Positions 37,633-51,250 of a stretch of DNA of 64,000 bases are shown piece after piece (the stretch's first letter is position 1; each line of letters starts with the position of its first letter). Under the pieces are notes generated by a model. That model was given only the letters and a program-made list of their open reading frames with translations. It was not told where the DNA came from and did no database searches. Made by a program: the position numbers and the translations under genes. This stretch comes from Halisarca cf. caerulea (Eukaryota; Porifera; Demospongiae; Chondrillida; Halisarcidae): the NCBI GenBank assembly GCA_963170055.1, contig CAUJGJ010000436.1, forward strand, positions 127,401-191,400, in the 5' to 3' direction.

Positions 37633-38792
37633 AGCGCAAAATTGGCAAAGTTCCTAAGATATGACAAATCAAATAGTAATTTGAACTTTCTAAGAAAGTT
37701 AAGTTTAAAATGTTACAAAGTTTCAATAAGTTTTATCGCAAAGACAATTTTAGAAACACATCTTTAAAATTAAGCAAAGCGCAAAATTGACAAAGTTCCT
37801 AAGATATGACAAATGAAATAGTAATTTGAACTTTCTAAGAAAGTTAAGTTTAAAATGTTACAAAGTTTCAATAAGTTTTATCGCAAAGACAATTTTAGAA
37901 ACATAACTTTAAAATTAAGGAAAGTGCAAAATTGGCAAAGTTGCTAAGATATGACAAATGAAATAGTAATTTTAACTTTCTAAGAAAGTTAAGTTTAAAA
38001 TGTTACAAAGTTTCAATAAGTTTTATCGCAAAGACAATTTTAGAAACATAACTTTAAAATTAAGCAAAGCGCAAAATTGGCAAAGTTCCTAAGATATGAC
38101 AAATGAAATAGTAATTTGAACTTTCTAAGAAAGTTAAGTTTAAAATGTTACAAAGTTTCAATAAGTTTTATCGCAAAGACAATTTTAGAAACATAACTTT
38201 AAAATTAAGCAAAGTGCAAAATTGGCAAAGTTGCTAAGATATGACAAATGAAATAGTAATTTTAACTTTCTAAGAAAGTTAAGTTTAAAATGTTACAAAG
38301 TTTCAATAAGTTTTATCGCAAAGACAATTTTAGAAACATATCTTTAAAATTAAGCAAAGCGCAAAATTGGCAAAGTTCCTAAGATTTGACAAATGAAATA
38401 GTAATTTTAACTTTCTAAGAAAGTTAAGTTTAAAATGTTACAAAGTTTCAATAAGTTTTATCGCAAAGACAATTTTAGAAACATAACTTTAAAATTTAGC
38501 AAAGCGCAAAATTGGCAAAGTTGCTAAGATATGACAAATGAAATAGTAATTTTAACTTTCTAAGAAAGTTAAGTTTAAAATGTTACAAAGTTTCAATAAG
38601 TTTTATCGCAAAGACAATTTTAGAAACATAACTTTAAAATTAAGCAAAGCGCAAAATTGGCAAAGTTCCTAAGATATGACAAATGAAATAGTAATTTTAA
38701 CTTTCTAAGAAAGTTAAGTTTAAAATGTTACAAAGTTTCAATAAGTTTTATCGTAAAGACAATTTTAGAAACATATCTATAAAATTAAGCAA
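37633..38792 (+). repeat. Eight-monomer block, unexpanded relative of 30240-31979
   Basis: Carries the same rare markers in the same order as 30240-31979 (ACAAATCAAATAG with AAACACATC, then AAGGAAAG, then the four-unit string, then CGTAAAG) but has one copy of the tetramer instead of two. The two blocks are 7393 bp apart. Its last unit ends TCTATAAAATTAAGC followed by AAAACGC, private or local changes not in the other copy. Confidence 0.9.
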
Positions 38793-40097
38793 AACGCAAA
38801 ATTGGCAAAGTTCCTAAGATATGACAAATGAAATAGTAATTTTAACTTTCTAAGAAAGTTAAGTTTAAAATGTTACAAAGTTTCAATAAGTTTTATCGCA
38901 AAGACAATTTTAGAAACATATCTTTAAAATTAAGCAAAACGCAAAATTGGCAAAGTTCCTAAGATATGACAAATGAAATAGTAATTTTAACTTTCGAAGA
39001 AAGTTAAGTTTAAAATGTTACAAAGTTTCAATAAGTTTTATCGCAAAGACAATTTTAGAAACATATCTTTAAAATTAAGCAAAGCGCAAAATTGGCAAAG
39101 TTCCTAAGATATGACAAATGAAATAGTAATTTGAACTTTCTAAGAAAGTTAAGTTTAAAATGTTACAAAGTTTCAATAAGTTTTATCGCAAAGACAATTT
39201 TAGAAACATAACTTTAAAATTAAGCAAAGCGCAAAATTGGCAAAGTTCCTAAGATATGACAAATGAAATAGTAATTTGAACTTTCTAAGAAAGTTAAGTT
39301 TAAAATGTTACAAAGTTTCAATAAGTTTTATCGCAAAGACAATTTTAGAAACATAACTTTAAAATTAAGCAAAGCGCAAAATTGGCAAAGTTCCTAAGAT
39401 ATGACAAATGAAATAGTAATTTTAACTTTCTAAGAAAGTTAAGTTTAAAATGTTACAAAGTTTCAATAAGTTTTATCGTAAAGACAATTTTAGAAACATA
39501 TCTTTAAAATTAAGCAAAGCGCAAAATTGACAAAGTTCCTAAGATATGACAAATGAAATAGTAATTTTAACTTTCTAAGAAAGTTAAGTTTAAAATGTTA
39601 CAAAGTTTCAATAAGTTTTATCGCAAAGACAATTTTAGAAACATATCTTTAAAATTAAGCAAAACGCAAAATTGGCAAAGTTCCTAAGATATGACAAATG
39701 AAATAGTAATTTTAACTTTCGAAGAAAGTTAAGTTTAAAATGTTACAAAGTTTCAATAAGTTTTATCGCAAAGACAATTTTAGAAACATATCTTTAAAAT
39801 TAAGCAAAGCACAAAATTGGCAAAGTTCCTAAGATATGACAAATGAAATAGTAATTTGAACTTTCTAAGAAAGTTAAGTTTAAAATGTTACAAAGTTTCA
39901 ATAAGTTTTATCGCAAAGACAATTTTAGAAACATAACTTTAAAATTAAGCAAAGCGCAAAATTGGCAAAGTTCCTAAGATATGACAAATGAAATAGTAAT
40001 TTGAACTTTCTAAGAAAGTTAAGTTTAAAATGTTACAAAGTTTCAATAAGTTTTATCGCAAAGACAATTTTAGAAACATATCTTTAAAATTAAGCAA
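38648..40097 (+). repeat. 725-bp five-monomer tandem pair
   Basis: Units at 38648-39372 and 39373-40097 share the order CGTAAAG unit; next unit; AAAACGC with TTCGAAG; G at 51; G at 51. The match is imperfect: unit two has TTGGCAAAG in the first copy and TTGACAAAG in the second, and unit five differs at 129. The string CGTAAAG, TTGAC, TTCGAAG, G at 51 also occurs at 31835-32414, so the second copy is closer to that older block. The unit at 39808 has AGCACAAAA, a CpG to CpA change. Confidence 0.78.
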
Positions 40098-43000
40098 AGC
40101 GCAAAATTGGCAAAGTTCCTAAGATATGACAAATGAAATAGTAATTTGAACTTTCTAAGAAAGTTAAGTTTAAAATGTTACAAAGTTTCAATAAGTTTTA
40201 TCGCAAAGACAATTTTAGAAACATAACTTTAAAATTAAGCAAAGTGCAAAATTGGCAAAGTTCCTAAGATATGACAAATGAAATAGTAATTTGAACTTTC
40301 TAAGAAAGTTAAGTTTAAAATGTTACAAAGTTTCAATAAGTTTTATCGCAAAGACAATTTTAGAAACTTACCTTTAAAATTAAGCAAAGCGCAAAATTGG
40401 CAAAGTTCCTAAGATATGACAAATGAAATAGTAATTTGAACTTTCTAAGAAAGTTAAGTTTAAAATGTTACAAAGTTTCAATAAGTTTTATCGCAAAGAC
40501 AATTTTAGAAACATACCTTTAAAATTAAGCAAAGCGCAAAATTGGCAAAGTTCCTAAGATATGACAAATGAAATAGTAATTTTAACTTTCTAAGAAAGTT
40601 AAGTTTAAAATGTTACAAAGTTTCAATAAGTTTTATCGCAAAGACAATTTTAGAAACATAACTTTAAAATTAAGCAAAGCGCAAAATTGGCAAAGTTCCT
40701 AAGATATGACAAATGAAATAGTAATTTGAACTTTCTAAGAAAGTTAAGTTTAAAATGTTACAAAGTTTCAATAAGTTTTATCGCAAAGACAATTTTAGAA
40801 ACATATCTTTAAAATTAAGCAAAGCGCAAAATTGACAAAGTTCCTAAGATATGACAAATGAAATAGTAATTTTAACTTTCTAAGAAAGTTAAGTTTAAAA
40901 TGTTACAAAGTTTCAATAAGTTTTATCGCAAAGACAATTTTAGAAACATAACTTTAAAATTAAGCAAAGTGCAAAATTGGCAAAGTTGCTAAGATATGAC
41001 AAATGAAATAGTAATTTTAACTTTCTAAGAAAGTTAAGTTTAAAATGTTACAAAGTTTCAATAAGTTTTATCGCAAAGACAATTTTAGAAACATATCTTT
41101 AAAATTAAGCAAAGCGCAAAATTGGCAAAGTTCCTAAGATTTGACAAATGAAATAGTAATTTGAACTTTCTAAGAAAGTTAAGTTTAAAATGTTACAAAG
41201 TTTCAATAAGTTTTATCGCAAAGACAATTTTAGAAACATAACTTTAAAATTAAGCAAAGCGCAAAATTGGCAAAGTTGCTAAGATATGACAAATGAAATA
41301 GTAATTTTAACTTTCTAAGAAAGTTAAGTTTAAAATGTTACAAAGTTTCAATAAGTTTTATCGCAAAGACAATTTTAGAAACATATCTTTAAAATTAAGC
41401 AAAGTGCAAAATTGGCAAAGTTCCTAAGATATGAAAATGAAATAGTAATTTGAACTTTCTAAGAAAGTTAAGTTTAAAATGTTACAAAGTTTCAATAAGT
41501 TTTATCGCAAAGACAATTTTAGAAACATATCTTTAAAATTAAGCAAAGCGCAAAATTGGCAAAGTTCCTAAGATATGACAAATGAAATAGTAATTTGAAC
41601 TTTCTAAGAAAGTTAAGTTTAAAATGTTACAAAGTTTCAATAAGTTTTATCGCAAAGACAATTTTAGAAACATACCTTTAAAATTAAGCAAAGCGCAAAA
41701 TTGGCAAAGTTCCTAAGATATGACAAATGAAATAGTAATTTGAACTTTCTAAGAAAGTTAAGTTTAAAATGTTACAAAGTTTCAATAAGTTTTATCGCAA
41801 AGACAATTTTAGAAACATAACTTTAAAATTAAGCAAAGTGCAAAATTGGCAAAGTTCCTAAGATATGACAAATGAAATAGTAATTTTAACTTTCTAAGAA
41901 AGTTAAGTTTAAAATGTTACAAAGTTTCAATAAGTTTTATCGCAAAGACAATTTTAGAAACATATCTTTAAAATTAAGCAAAGCGCAAAATTGACAAAGT
42001 TCCTAAGATATGACAAATGAAATAGTAATTTTAACTTTCTAAGAAAGTTAAGTTTAAAATGTTACAAAGTTTCAATAAGTTTTATCGCAAAGACAATTTT
42101 AGAAACATAACTTTAAAATTAAGCAAAGTGCAAAATTGGCAAAGTTGCTAAGATATGACAAATGAAATAGTAATTTTAACTTTCTAAGAAAGTTAAGTTT
42201 AAAATGTTACAAAGTTTCAATAAGTTTTATCGCAAAGACAATTTTAGAAACATAACTTTAAAATTAAGCAAAGCGCAAAATTGGCAAAGTTCCTAAGATA
42301 TGACAAATGAAATAGTAATTTGAACTTTCTAAGAAAGTTAAGTTTAAAATGTTACAAAGTTTCAATAAGTTTTATCGCAAAGACAATTTTAGAAACATAA
42401 CTTTAAAATTATGCAAAGCGCAAAATTGGCAAAGTTCCTAAGATATGACAAATGAAATAGTAATTTGAACTTTCTAAGAAAGTTAAGTTTAAAATGTTAC
42501 AAAGTTTCAATAAGTTTTATCGCAAAGACAATTTTAGAAACATATCTTTAAAATTAAGCAAAGCGCAAAATTGACAAAGTTCCTAAGATATGACAAATGA
42601 AATAGTAATTTTAACTTTCTAAGAAAGTTAAGTTTAAAATGTTACAAAGTTTCAATAAGTTTTATCGCAAAGACAATTTTAGAAACATAACTTTAAAATT
42701 AAGCAAAGTGCAAAATTGGCAAAGTTGCTAAGATATGACAAATGAAATAGTAATTTTAACTTTCTAAGAAAGTTAAGTTTAAAATGTTACAAAGTTTCAA
42801 TAAGTTTTATCGCAAAGACAATTTTAGAAACATATCTTTAAAATTAAGCAAAGCGCAAAATTGGCAAAGTTCCTAAGATTTGACAAATGAAATAGTAATT
42901 TTAACTTTCTAAGAAAGTTAAGTTTAAAATGTTACAAAGTTTCAATAAGTTTTATCGCAAAGACAATTTTAGAAACATAACTTTAAAATTTAGCAAAGCG

Positions 43001-43575
43001 CAAAATTGGCAAAGTTGCTAAGATATGACAAATGAAATAGTAATTTTAACTTTCTAAGAAAGTTAAGTTTAAAATGTTACAAAGTTTCAATAAGTTTTAT
43101 CGCAAAGACAATTTTAGAAACATATCTTTAAAATTAAGCAAAGCGCAAAATTGGCAAAGTTCCTAAGATATGAAAATGAAATAGTAATTTGAACTTTCTA
43201 AGAAAGTTAAGTTTAAAATGTTACAAAGTTTCAATAAGTTTTATCGCAAAGACAATTTTAGAAACATATCTTTAAAATTAAGCAAAGCGCAAAATTGGCA
43301 AAGTTCCTAAGATATGACAAATGAAATAGTAATTTGAACTTTCTAAGAAAGTTAAGTTTAAAATGTTACAAAGTTTCAATAAGTTTTATCGCAAAGACAA
43401 TTTTAGAAACATACCTTTAAAATTAAGCAAAGCGCAAAATTGGCAAAGTTCCTAAGATATGACAAATGAAATAGTAATTTGAACTTTCTAAGAAAGTTAA
43501 GTTTAAAATGTTACAAAGTTTCAATAAGTTTTATCGCAAAGACAATTTTAGAAACATAACTTTAAAATTAAGCAA

Positions 43576-45599
43576 AGTGCAAAATTGGCAAAGTTCCTAA
43601 GATATGACAAATGAAATAGTAATTTTAACTTTCTAAGAAAGTTAAGTTTAAAATGTTACAAAGTTTCAATAAGTTTTATCGCAAAGACAATTTTAGAAAC
43701 ATATCTTTAAAATTAAGCAAAGCGCAAAATTGACAAAGTTCCTAAGATATGACAAATGAAATAGTAATTTTAACTTTCTAAGAAAGTTAAGTTTAAAATG
43801 TTACAAAGTTTCAATAAGTTTTATCGCAAAGACAATTTTAGAAACATAACTTTAAAATTAAGCAAAGTGCAAAATTGGCAAAGTTGCTAAGATATGACAA
43901 ATGAAATAGTAATTTTAACTTTCTAAGAAAGTTAAGTTTAAAATGTTACAAAGTTTCAATAAGTTTTATCGCAAAGACAATTTTAGAAACATATCTTTAA
44001 AATTAAGCAAAGCGCAAAATTGGCAAAGTTCCTAAGATATGACAAATGAAATAGTAATTTTAACTTTCTAAGAAAGTTAAGTTTAAAATGTTACAAAGTT
44101 TCAATAAGTTTTATCGCAGACAATTTTAGAAACATAACTTTAAAATTAAGCAAAGCGCAAAATTGGCAAAGTTCCTAAGATATGACAAATGAAATAGTAA
44201 TTTGAACTTTCTAAGAAAGTTAAGTTTAAAATGTTACAAAGTTTCAATAAGTTTTATCGCAAAGACAATTTTAGAAACATATCTTTAAAATTAAGCAAAG
44301 CGCAAAATTGGCAAAGTTCCTAAGATTTGACAAATGAAATAGTAATTTTAACTTTCTAAGAAAGTTAAGTTTAAAATGTTACAAAGTTTCAATAAGTTTT
44401 ATCGCAAAGACAATTTTAGAAACATAACTTTAAAATTTAGCAAAGCGCAAAATTGGCAAAGTTCCTAAGATATGAAAATGAAATAGTAATTTGAACTTTC
44501 TAAGAAAGTTAAGTTTAAAATGTTACAAAGTTTCAATAAGTTTTATCGCAAAGACAATTTTAGAAACATATCTTTAAAATTAAGCAAAGCGCAAAATTGG
44601 CAAAGTTCCTAAGATATGAAAATGAAATAGTAATTTGAACTTTCTAAGAAAGTTAAGTTTAAAATGTTACAAAGTTTCAATAAGTTTTATCGCAAAGACA
44701 ATTTTAGAAACATATCTTTAAAATTAAGCAAAGCGCAAAATTGGCAAAGTTCCTAAGATATGACAAATGAAATAGTAATTTGAACTTTCTAAGAAAGTTA
44801 AGTTTAAAATGTTACAAAGTTTCAATAAGTTTTATCGCAAAGACAATTTTAGAAACATACCTTTAAAATTAAGCAAAGCGCAAAATTGGCAAAGTTCCTA
44901 AGATATGACAAATGAAATAGTAATTTGAACTTTCTAAGAAAGTTAAGTTTAAAATGTTACAAAGTTTCAATAAGTTTTATCGCAAAGACAATTTTAGAAA
45001 CATAACTTTAAAATTAAGCAAAGTGCAAAATTGGCAAAGTTCCTAAGATATGACAAATGAAATAGTAATTTTAACTTTCTAAGAAAGTTAAGTTTAAAAT
45101 GTTACAAAGTTTCAATAAGTTTTATCGCAAAGACAATTTTAGAAACATATCTTTAAAATTAAGCAAAGCGCAAAATTGACAAAGTTCCTAAGATATGACA
45201 AATGAAATAGTAATTTTAACTTTCTAAGAAAGTTAAGTTTAAAATGTTACAAAGTTTCAATAAGTTTTATCGCAAAGACAATTTTAGAAACATAACTTTA
45301 AAATTAAGCAAAGTGCAAAATTGGCAAAGTTGCTAAGATATGACAAATGAAATAGTAATTTTAACTTTCTAAGAAAGTTAAGTTTAAAATGTTACAAAGT
45401 TTCAATAAGTTTTATCGCAAAGACAATTTTAGAAACATATCTTTAAAATTAAGCAAAGCGCAAAATTGGCAAAGTTCCTAAGATATGACAAATGAAATAG
45501 TAATTTTAACTTTCTAAGAAAGTTAAGTTTAAAATGTTACAAAGTTTCAATAAGTTTTATCGCAGACAATTTTAGAAACATAACTTTAAAATTAAGCAA
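43576..45599 (+). repeat. 1446-bp ten-monomer repeat with a 143-bp marker unit
   Basis: The five-unit string T at 3; TTGAC; T at 3 with TTGCTAAG; 143-bp unit with ATCGCAGAC; G at 51 starts at 43576 and again at 45022. The spacing of 1446 bp is ten monomers minus four bases, accounted for by one 143-bp and two 144-bp units. Two 144-bp units lie side by side at 44444 and 44588, the only such pair seen. Confidence 0.85.
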
Positions 45600-48500
45600 A
45601 GCGCAAAATTGGCAAAGTTCCTAAGATATGACAAATGAAATAGTAATTTGAACTTTCTAAGAAAGTTAAGTTTAAAATGTTACAAAGTTTCAATAAGTTT
45701 TATCGCAAAGACAATTTTAGAAACATATCTTTAAAATTAAGCAAAGCGCAAAATTGACAAAGTTCCTAAGATATGACAAATGAAATAGTAATTTTAACTT
45801 TCTAAGAAAGTTAAGTTTAAAATGTTACAAAGTTTCAATAAGTTTTATCGCAAAGACAATTTTAGAAACATAACTTTAAAATTAAGCAAAGTGCAAAATT
45901 GGCAAAGTTGCTAAGATATGACAAATGAAATAGTAATTTTAACTTTCTAAGAAAGTTAAGTTTAAAATGTTACAAAGTTTCAATAAGTTTTATCGCAAAG
46001 ACAATTTTAGAAACATATCTTTAAAATTAAGCAAAGCGCAAAATTGGCAAAGTTCCTAAGATTTGACAAATGAAATAGTAATTTTAACTTTCTAAGAAAG
46101 TTAAGTTTAAAATGTTACAAAGTTTCAATAAGTTTTATCGCAAAGACAATTTTAGAAACATAACTTTAAAATTTAGCAAAGCGCAAAATTGGCAAAGTTG
46201 CTAAGATATGACAAATGAAATAGTAATTTTAACTTTCTAAGAAAGTTAAGTTTAAAATGTTACAAAGTTTCAATAAGTTTTATCGCAAAGACAATTTTAG
46301 AAACATATCTTTAAAATTAAGCAAAGCGCAAAATTGGCAAAGTTCCTAAGATATGAAAATGAAATAGTAATTTGAACTTTCTAAGAAAGTTAAGTTTAAA
46401 ATGTTACAAAGTTTCAATAAGTTTTATCGCAAAGACAATTTTAGAAACATATCTTTAAAATTAAGCAAAGCGCAAAATTGGCAAAGTTCCTAAGATATGA
46501 CAAATGAAATAGTAATTTGAACTTTCTAAGAAAGTTAAGTTTAAAATGTTACAAAGTTTCAATAAGTTTTATCGCAAAGACAATTTTAGAAACATACCTT
46601 TAAAATTAAGCAAAGCGCAAAATTGGCAAAGTTCCTAAGATATGACAAATGAAATAGTAATTTGAACTTTCTAAGAAAGTTAAGTTTAAAATGTTACAAA
46701 GTTTCAATAAGTTTTATCGCAAAGACAATTTTAGAAACATAACTTTAAAATTAAGCAAAGTGCAAAATTGGCAAAGTTCCTAAGATATGACAAATGAAAT
46801 AGTAATTTTAACTTTCTAAGAAAGTTAAGTTTAAAATGTTACAAAGTTTCAATAAGTTTTATCGCAAAGACAATTTTAGAAACATATCTTTAAAATTAAG
46901 CAAAGCGCAAAATTGACAAAGTTCCTAAGATATGACAAATGAAATAGTAATTTTAACTTTCTAAGAAAGTTAAGTTTAAAATGTTACAAAGTTTCAATAA
47001 GTTTTATCGCAAAGACAATTTTAGAAACATATCTTTAAAATTAAGCAAAGCGCAAAATTGGCAAAGTTCCTAAGATATGAAAATGAAATAGTAATTTGAA
47101 CTTTCTAAGAAAGTTAAGTTTAAAATGTTACAAAGTTTCAATAAGTTTTATCGCAAAGACAATTTTAGAAACATATCTTTAAAATTAAGCAAAGCGCAAA
47201 ATTGGCAAAGTTCCTAAGATATGACAAATGAAATAGTAATTTGAACTTTCTAAGAAAGTTAAGTTTAAAATGTTACAAAGTTTCAATAAGTTTTATCGCA
47301 AAGACAATTTTAGAAACATACCTTTAAAATTAAGCAAAGCGCAAAATTGGCAAAGTTCCTAAGATATGACAAATGAAATAGTAATTTGAACTTTCTAAGA
47401 AAGTTAAGTTTAAAATGTTACAAAGTTTCAATAAGTTTTATCGCAAAGACAATTTTAGAAACATAACTTTAAAATTAAGCAAAGTGCAAAATTGGCAAAG
47501 TTCCTAAGATATGACAAATGAAATAGTAATTTTAACTTTCTAAGAAAGTTAAGTTTAAAATGTTACAAAGTTTCAATAAGTTTTATCGCAAAGACAATTT
47601 TAGAAACATATCTTTAAAATTAAGCAAAGCGCAAAATTGACAAAGTTCCTAAGATATGACAAATGAAATAGTAATTTTAACTTTCTAAGAAAGTTAAGTT
47701 TAAAATGTTACAAAGTTTCAATAAGTTTTATCGCAAAGACAATTTTAGAAACATAACTTTAAAATTAAGCAAAGTGCAAAATTGGCAAAGTTGCTAAGAT
47801 ATGACAAATGAAATAGTAATTTTAACTTTCTAAGAAAGTTAAGTTTAAAATGTTACAAAGTTTCAATAAGTTTTATCGCAAAGACAATTTTAGAAACATA
47901 ACTTTAAAATTAAGCAAAGCGCAAAATTGGCAAAGTTCCTAAGATATGACAAATGAAATAGTAATTTGAACTTTCTAAGAAAGTTAAGTTTAAAATGTTA
48001 CAAAGTTTCAATAAGTTTTATCGCAAAGACAATTTTAGAAACATAACTTTAAAATTAAGCAAAGTGCAAAATTGGCAAAGTTCCTAAGATATGACAAATG
48101 AAATAGTAATTTTAACTTTCTAAGAAAGTTAAGTTTAAAATGTTACAAAGTTTCAATAAGTTTTATCGCAAAGACAATTTTAGAAACATATCTTTAAAAT
48201 TAAGCAAAGCGCAAAATTGACAAAGTTCCTAAGATATGACAAATGAAATAGTAATTTTAACTTTCTAAGAAAGTTAAGTTTAAAATGTTACAAAGTTTCA
48301 ATAAGTTTTATCGCAAAGACAATTTTAGAAACATATCTTTAAAATTAAGCAAAGCGCAAAATTGGCAAAGTTCCTAAGATATGAAAATGAAATAGTAATT
48401 TGAACTTTCTAAGAAAGTTAAGTTTAAAATGTTACAAAGTTTCAATAAGTTTTATCGCAAAGACAATTTTAGAAACATATCTTTAAAATTAAGCAAAGCG

Positions 48501-48786
48501 CAAAATTGGCAAAGTTCCTAAGATATGACAAATGAAATAGTAATTTGAACTTTCTAAGAAAGTTAAGTTTAAAATGTTACAAAGTTTCAATAAGTTTTAT
48601 CGCAAAGACAATTTTAGAAACATACCTTTAAAATTAAGCAAAGCGCAAAATTGGCAAAGTTCCTAAGATATGACAAATGAAATAGTAATTTGAACTTTCT
48701 AAGAAAGTTAAGTTTAAAATGTTACAAAGTTTCAATAAGTTTTATCGCAAAGACAATTTTAGAAACATAACTTTAAAATTAAGCAA

Positions 48787-50816
48787 AGTGCAAAATTGGC
48801 AAAGTTCCTAAGATATGACAAATGAAATAGTAATTTTAACTTTCTAAGAAAGTTAAGTTTAAAATGTTACAAAGTTTCAATAAGTTTTATCGCAAAGACA
48901 ATTTTAGAAACATATCTTTAAAATTAAGCAAAGCGCAAAATTGACAAAGTTCCTAAGATATGACAAATGAAATAGTAATTTTAACTTTCTAAGAAAGTTA
49001 AGTTTAAAATGTTACAAAGTTTCAATAAGTTTTATCGCAAAGACAATTTTAGAAACATAACTTTAAAATTAAGCAAAGTGCAAAATTGGCAAACTTGCTA
49101 AGATATGACAAATGAAATAGTAATTTTAACTTTCTAAGAAAGTTAAGTTTAAAATGTTACAAAGTTTCAATAAGTTTTATCGCAAAGACAATTTTAGAAA
49201 CATAACTTTAAAATTAAGCAAAGCGCAAAATTGGCAAAGTTCCTAAGATATGACAAATGAAATAGTAATTTGAACTTTCTAAGAAAGTTAAGTTTAAAAT
49301 GTTACAAAGTTTCAATAAGTTTTATCGCAAAGACAATTTTAGAAACATATATTTAAAATTAAGCAAAGCGCAAAATTGGCAAAGTTCCTAAGATATGACA
49401 AATGAAATAGTAATTTTAACTTTCTAAGAAAGTTAAGTTTAAAATGTTACAAAGTTTCAATAAGTTTTATCGCAAAGACAATTTTAGAAACATATCTTTA
49501 AAATTAAGCAAAGCGCAAAATTGGCAAAGTTCCTAAGATTTGACAAATGAAATAGTAATTTTAACTTTCTAAGAAAGTTAAGTTTAAAATGTTACAAAGT
49601 TTCAATAAGTTTTATCGCAAAGACAATTTTAGAAACATATCTTTAAAATTAAGCAAAGCGCAAAATTGGCAAAGTTCCTAAGATATGACAAATGAAATAG
49701 TAATTTGAACTTTCTAAGAAAGTTAAGTTTAAAATGTTACAAAGTTTCAATAAGTTTTATCGCAAAGACAATTTTAGAAACATAACTTTAAAATTAAGCA
49801 AAGTGCAAAATTGGCAAAGTTCCTAAGATATGACAAATGAAATAGTAATTTTAACTTTCTAAGAAAGTTAAGTTTAAAATGTTACAAAGTTTCAATAAGT
49901 TTTATCGCAAAGACAATTTTAGAAACATATCTTTAAAATTAAGCAAAGCGCAAAATTGACAAAGTTCCTAAGATATGACAAATGAAATAGTAATTTTAAC
50001 TTTCTAAGAAAGTTAAGTTTAAAATGTTACAAAGTTTCAATAAGTTTTATCGCAAAGACAATTTTAGAAACATAACTTTAAAATTAAGCAAAGTGCAAAA
50101 TTGGCAAAGTTGCTAAGATATGACAAATGAAATAGTAATTTTAACTTTCTAAGAAAGTTAAGTTTAAAATGTTACAAAGTTTCAATAAGTTTTATCGCAA
50201 AGACAATTTTAGAAACATAACTTTAAAATTAAGCAAAGCGCAAAATTGGCAAAGTTCCTAAGATATGACAAATGAAATAGTAATTTGAACTTTCTAAGAA
50301 AGTTAAGTTTAAAATGTTACAAAGTTTCAATAAGTTTTATCGCAAAGACAATTTTAGAAACATATATTTAAAATTAAGCAAAGCGCAAAATTGGCAAAGT
50401 TCCTAAGATATGACAAATGAAATAGTAATTTTAACTTTCTAAGAAAGTTAAGTTTAAAATGTTACAAAGTTTCAATAAGTTTTATCGCAAAGACAATTTT
50501 AGAAACATATCTTTAAAATTAAGCAAAGCGCAAAATTGGCAAAGTTCCTAAGATTTGACAAATGAAATAGTAATTTGAACTTTCTAAGAAAGTTAAGTTT
50601 AAAATGTTACAAAGTTTCAATAAGTTTTATCGCAAAGACAATTTTAGAAACATATCTTTAAAATTAAGCAAAGCGCAAAATTGGCAAAGTTCCTAAGATT
50701 TGACAAATGAAATAGTAATTTTAACTTTCTAAGAAAGTTAAGTGTAAAATGTTACAAAGTTTCAATATGTTTTATCGCAAAGACAATTTTAGAAACATAT
50801 CTTTAAAATTAAGCAA
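48787..50816 (+). repeat. 1015-bp seven-monomer tandem pair
   Basis: Units from 48787 and from 49802 agree over six monomers, including the rare CATATATTTAAAA change in the units at 49222 and 50237. The first copy has a private GCAAACTTGC change (49077 unit) and the sixth units differ at position 51. The seventh units differ, the second (50672) carrying private GTGTAAAATG and CAATATG changes. Confidence 0.85.
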
Positions 50817-51250
50817 AGCGCAAAATTGGCAAAGTTCCTAAGATATGACAAATGAAATAGTAATTTTAACTTTCTAAGAAAGTTAAGTTTAAAATGTTAC
50901 AAAGTTTCAATAAGTTTTATCGCAAAGACAATTTTAGAAACATAACTTTAAAATTAAGCAAAGCGCAAAATTGGCAAAGTTCCTAAGATATGAAAATGAA
51001 ATAGTAATTTGAACTTTCTAAGAAAGTTAAGTTTAAAATGTTACAAAGTTTCAATAAGTTTTATCGCAAAGACAATTTTAGAAACATATCTTTAAAATTA
51101 AGCAAAGCGCAAAATTGGCAAAGTTCCTAAGATATGACAAATGAAATAGTAATTTGAACTTTCTAAGAAAGTTAAGTTTAAAATGTTACAAAGTTTCAAT
51201 AAGTTTTATCGCAAAGACAATTTTAGAAACATACCTTTAAAATTAAGCAA

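Noticed and set aside
1175..39807. CENP-B box in the TTCGAAG monomers
   Set aside because: TTCG followed by four bases and A fits the left half of the core motif, but the required CGGG is replaced by TTAA. No unit has it on either strand.
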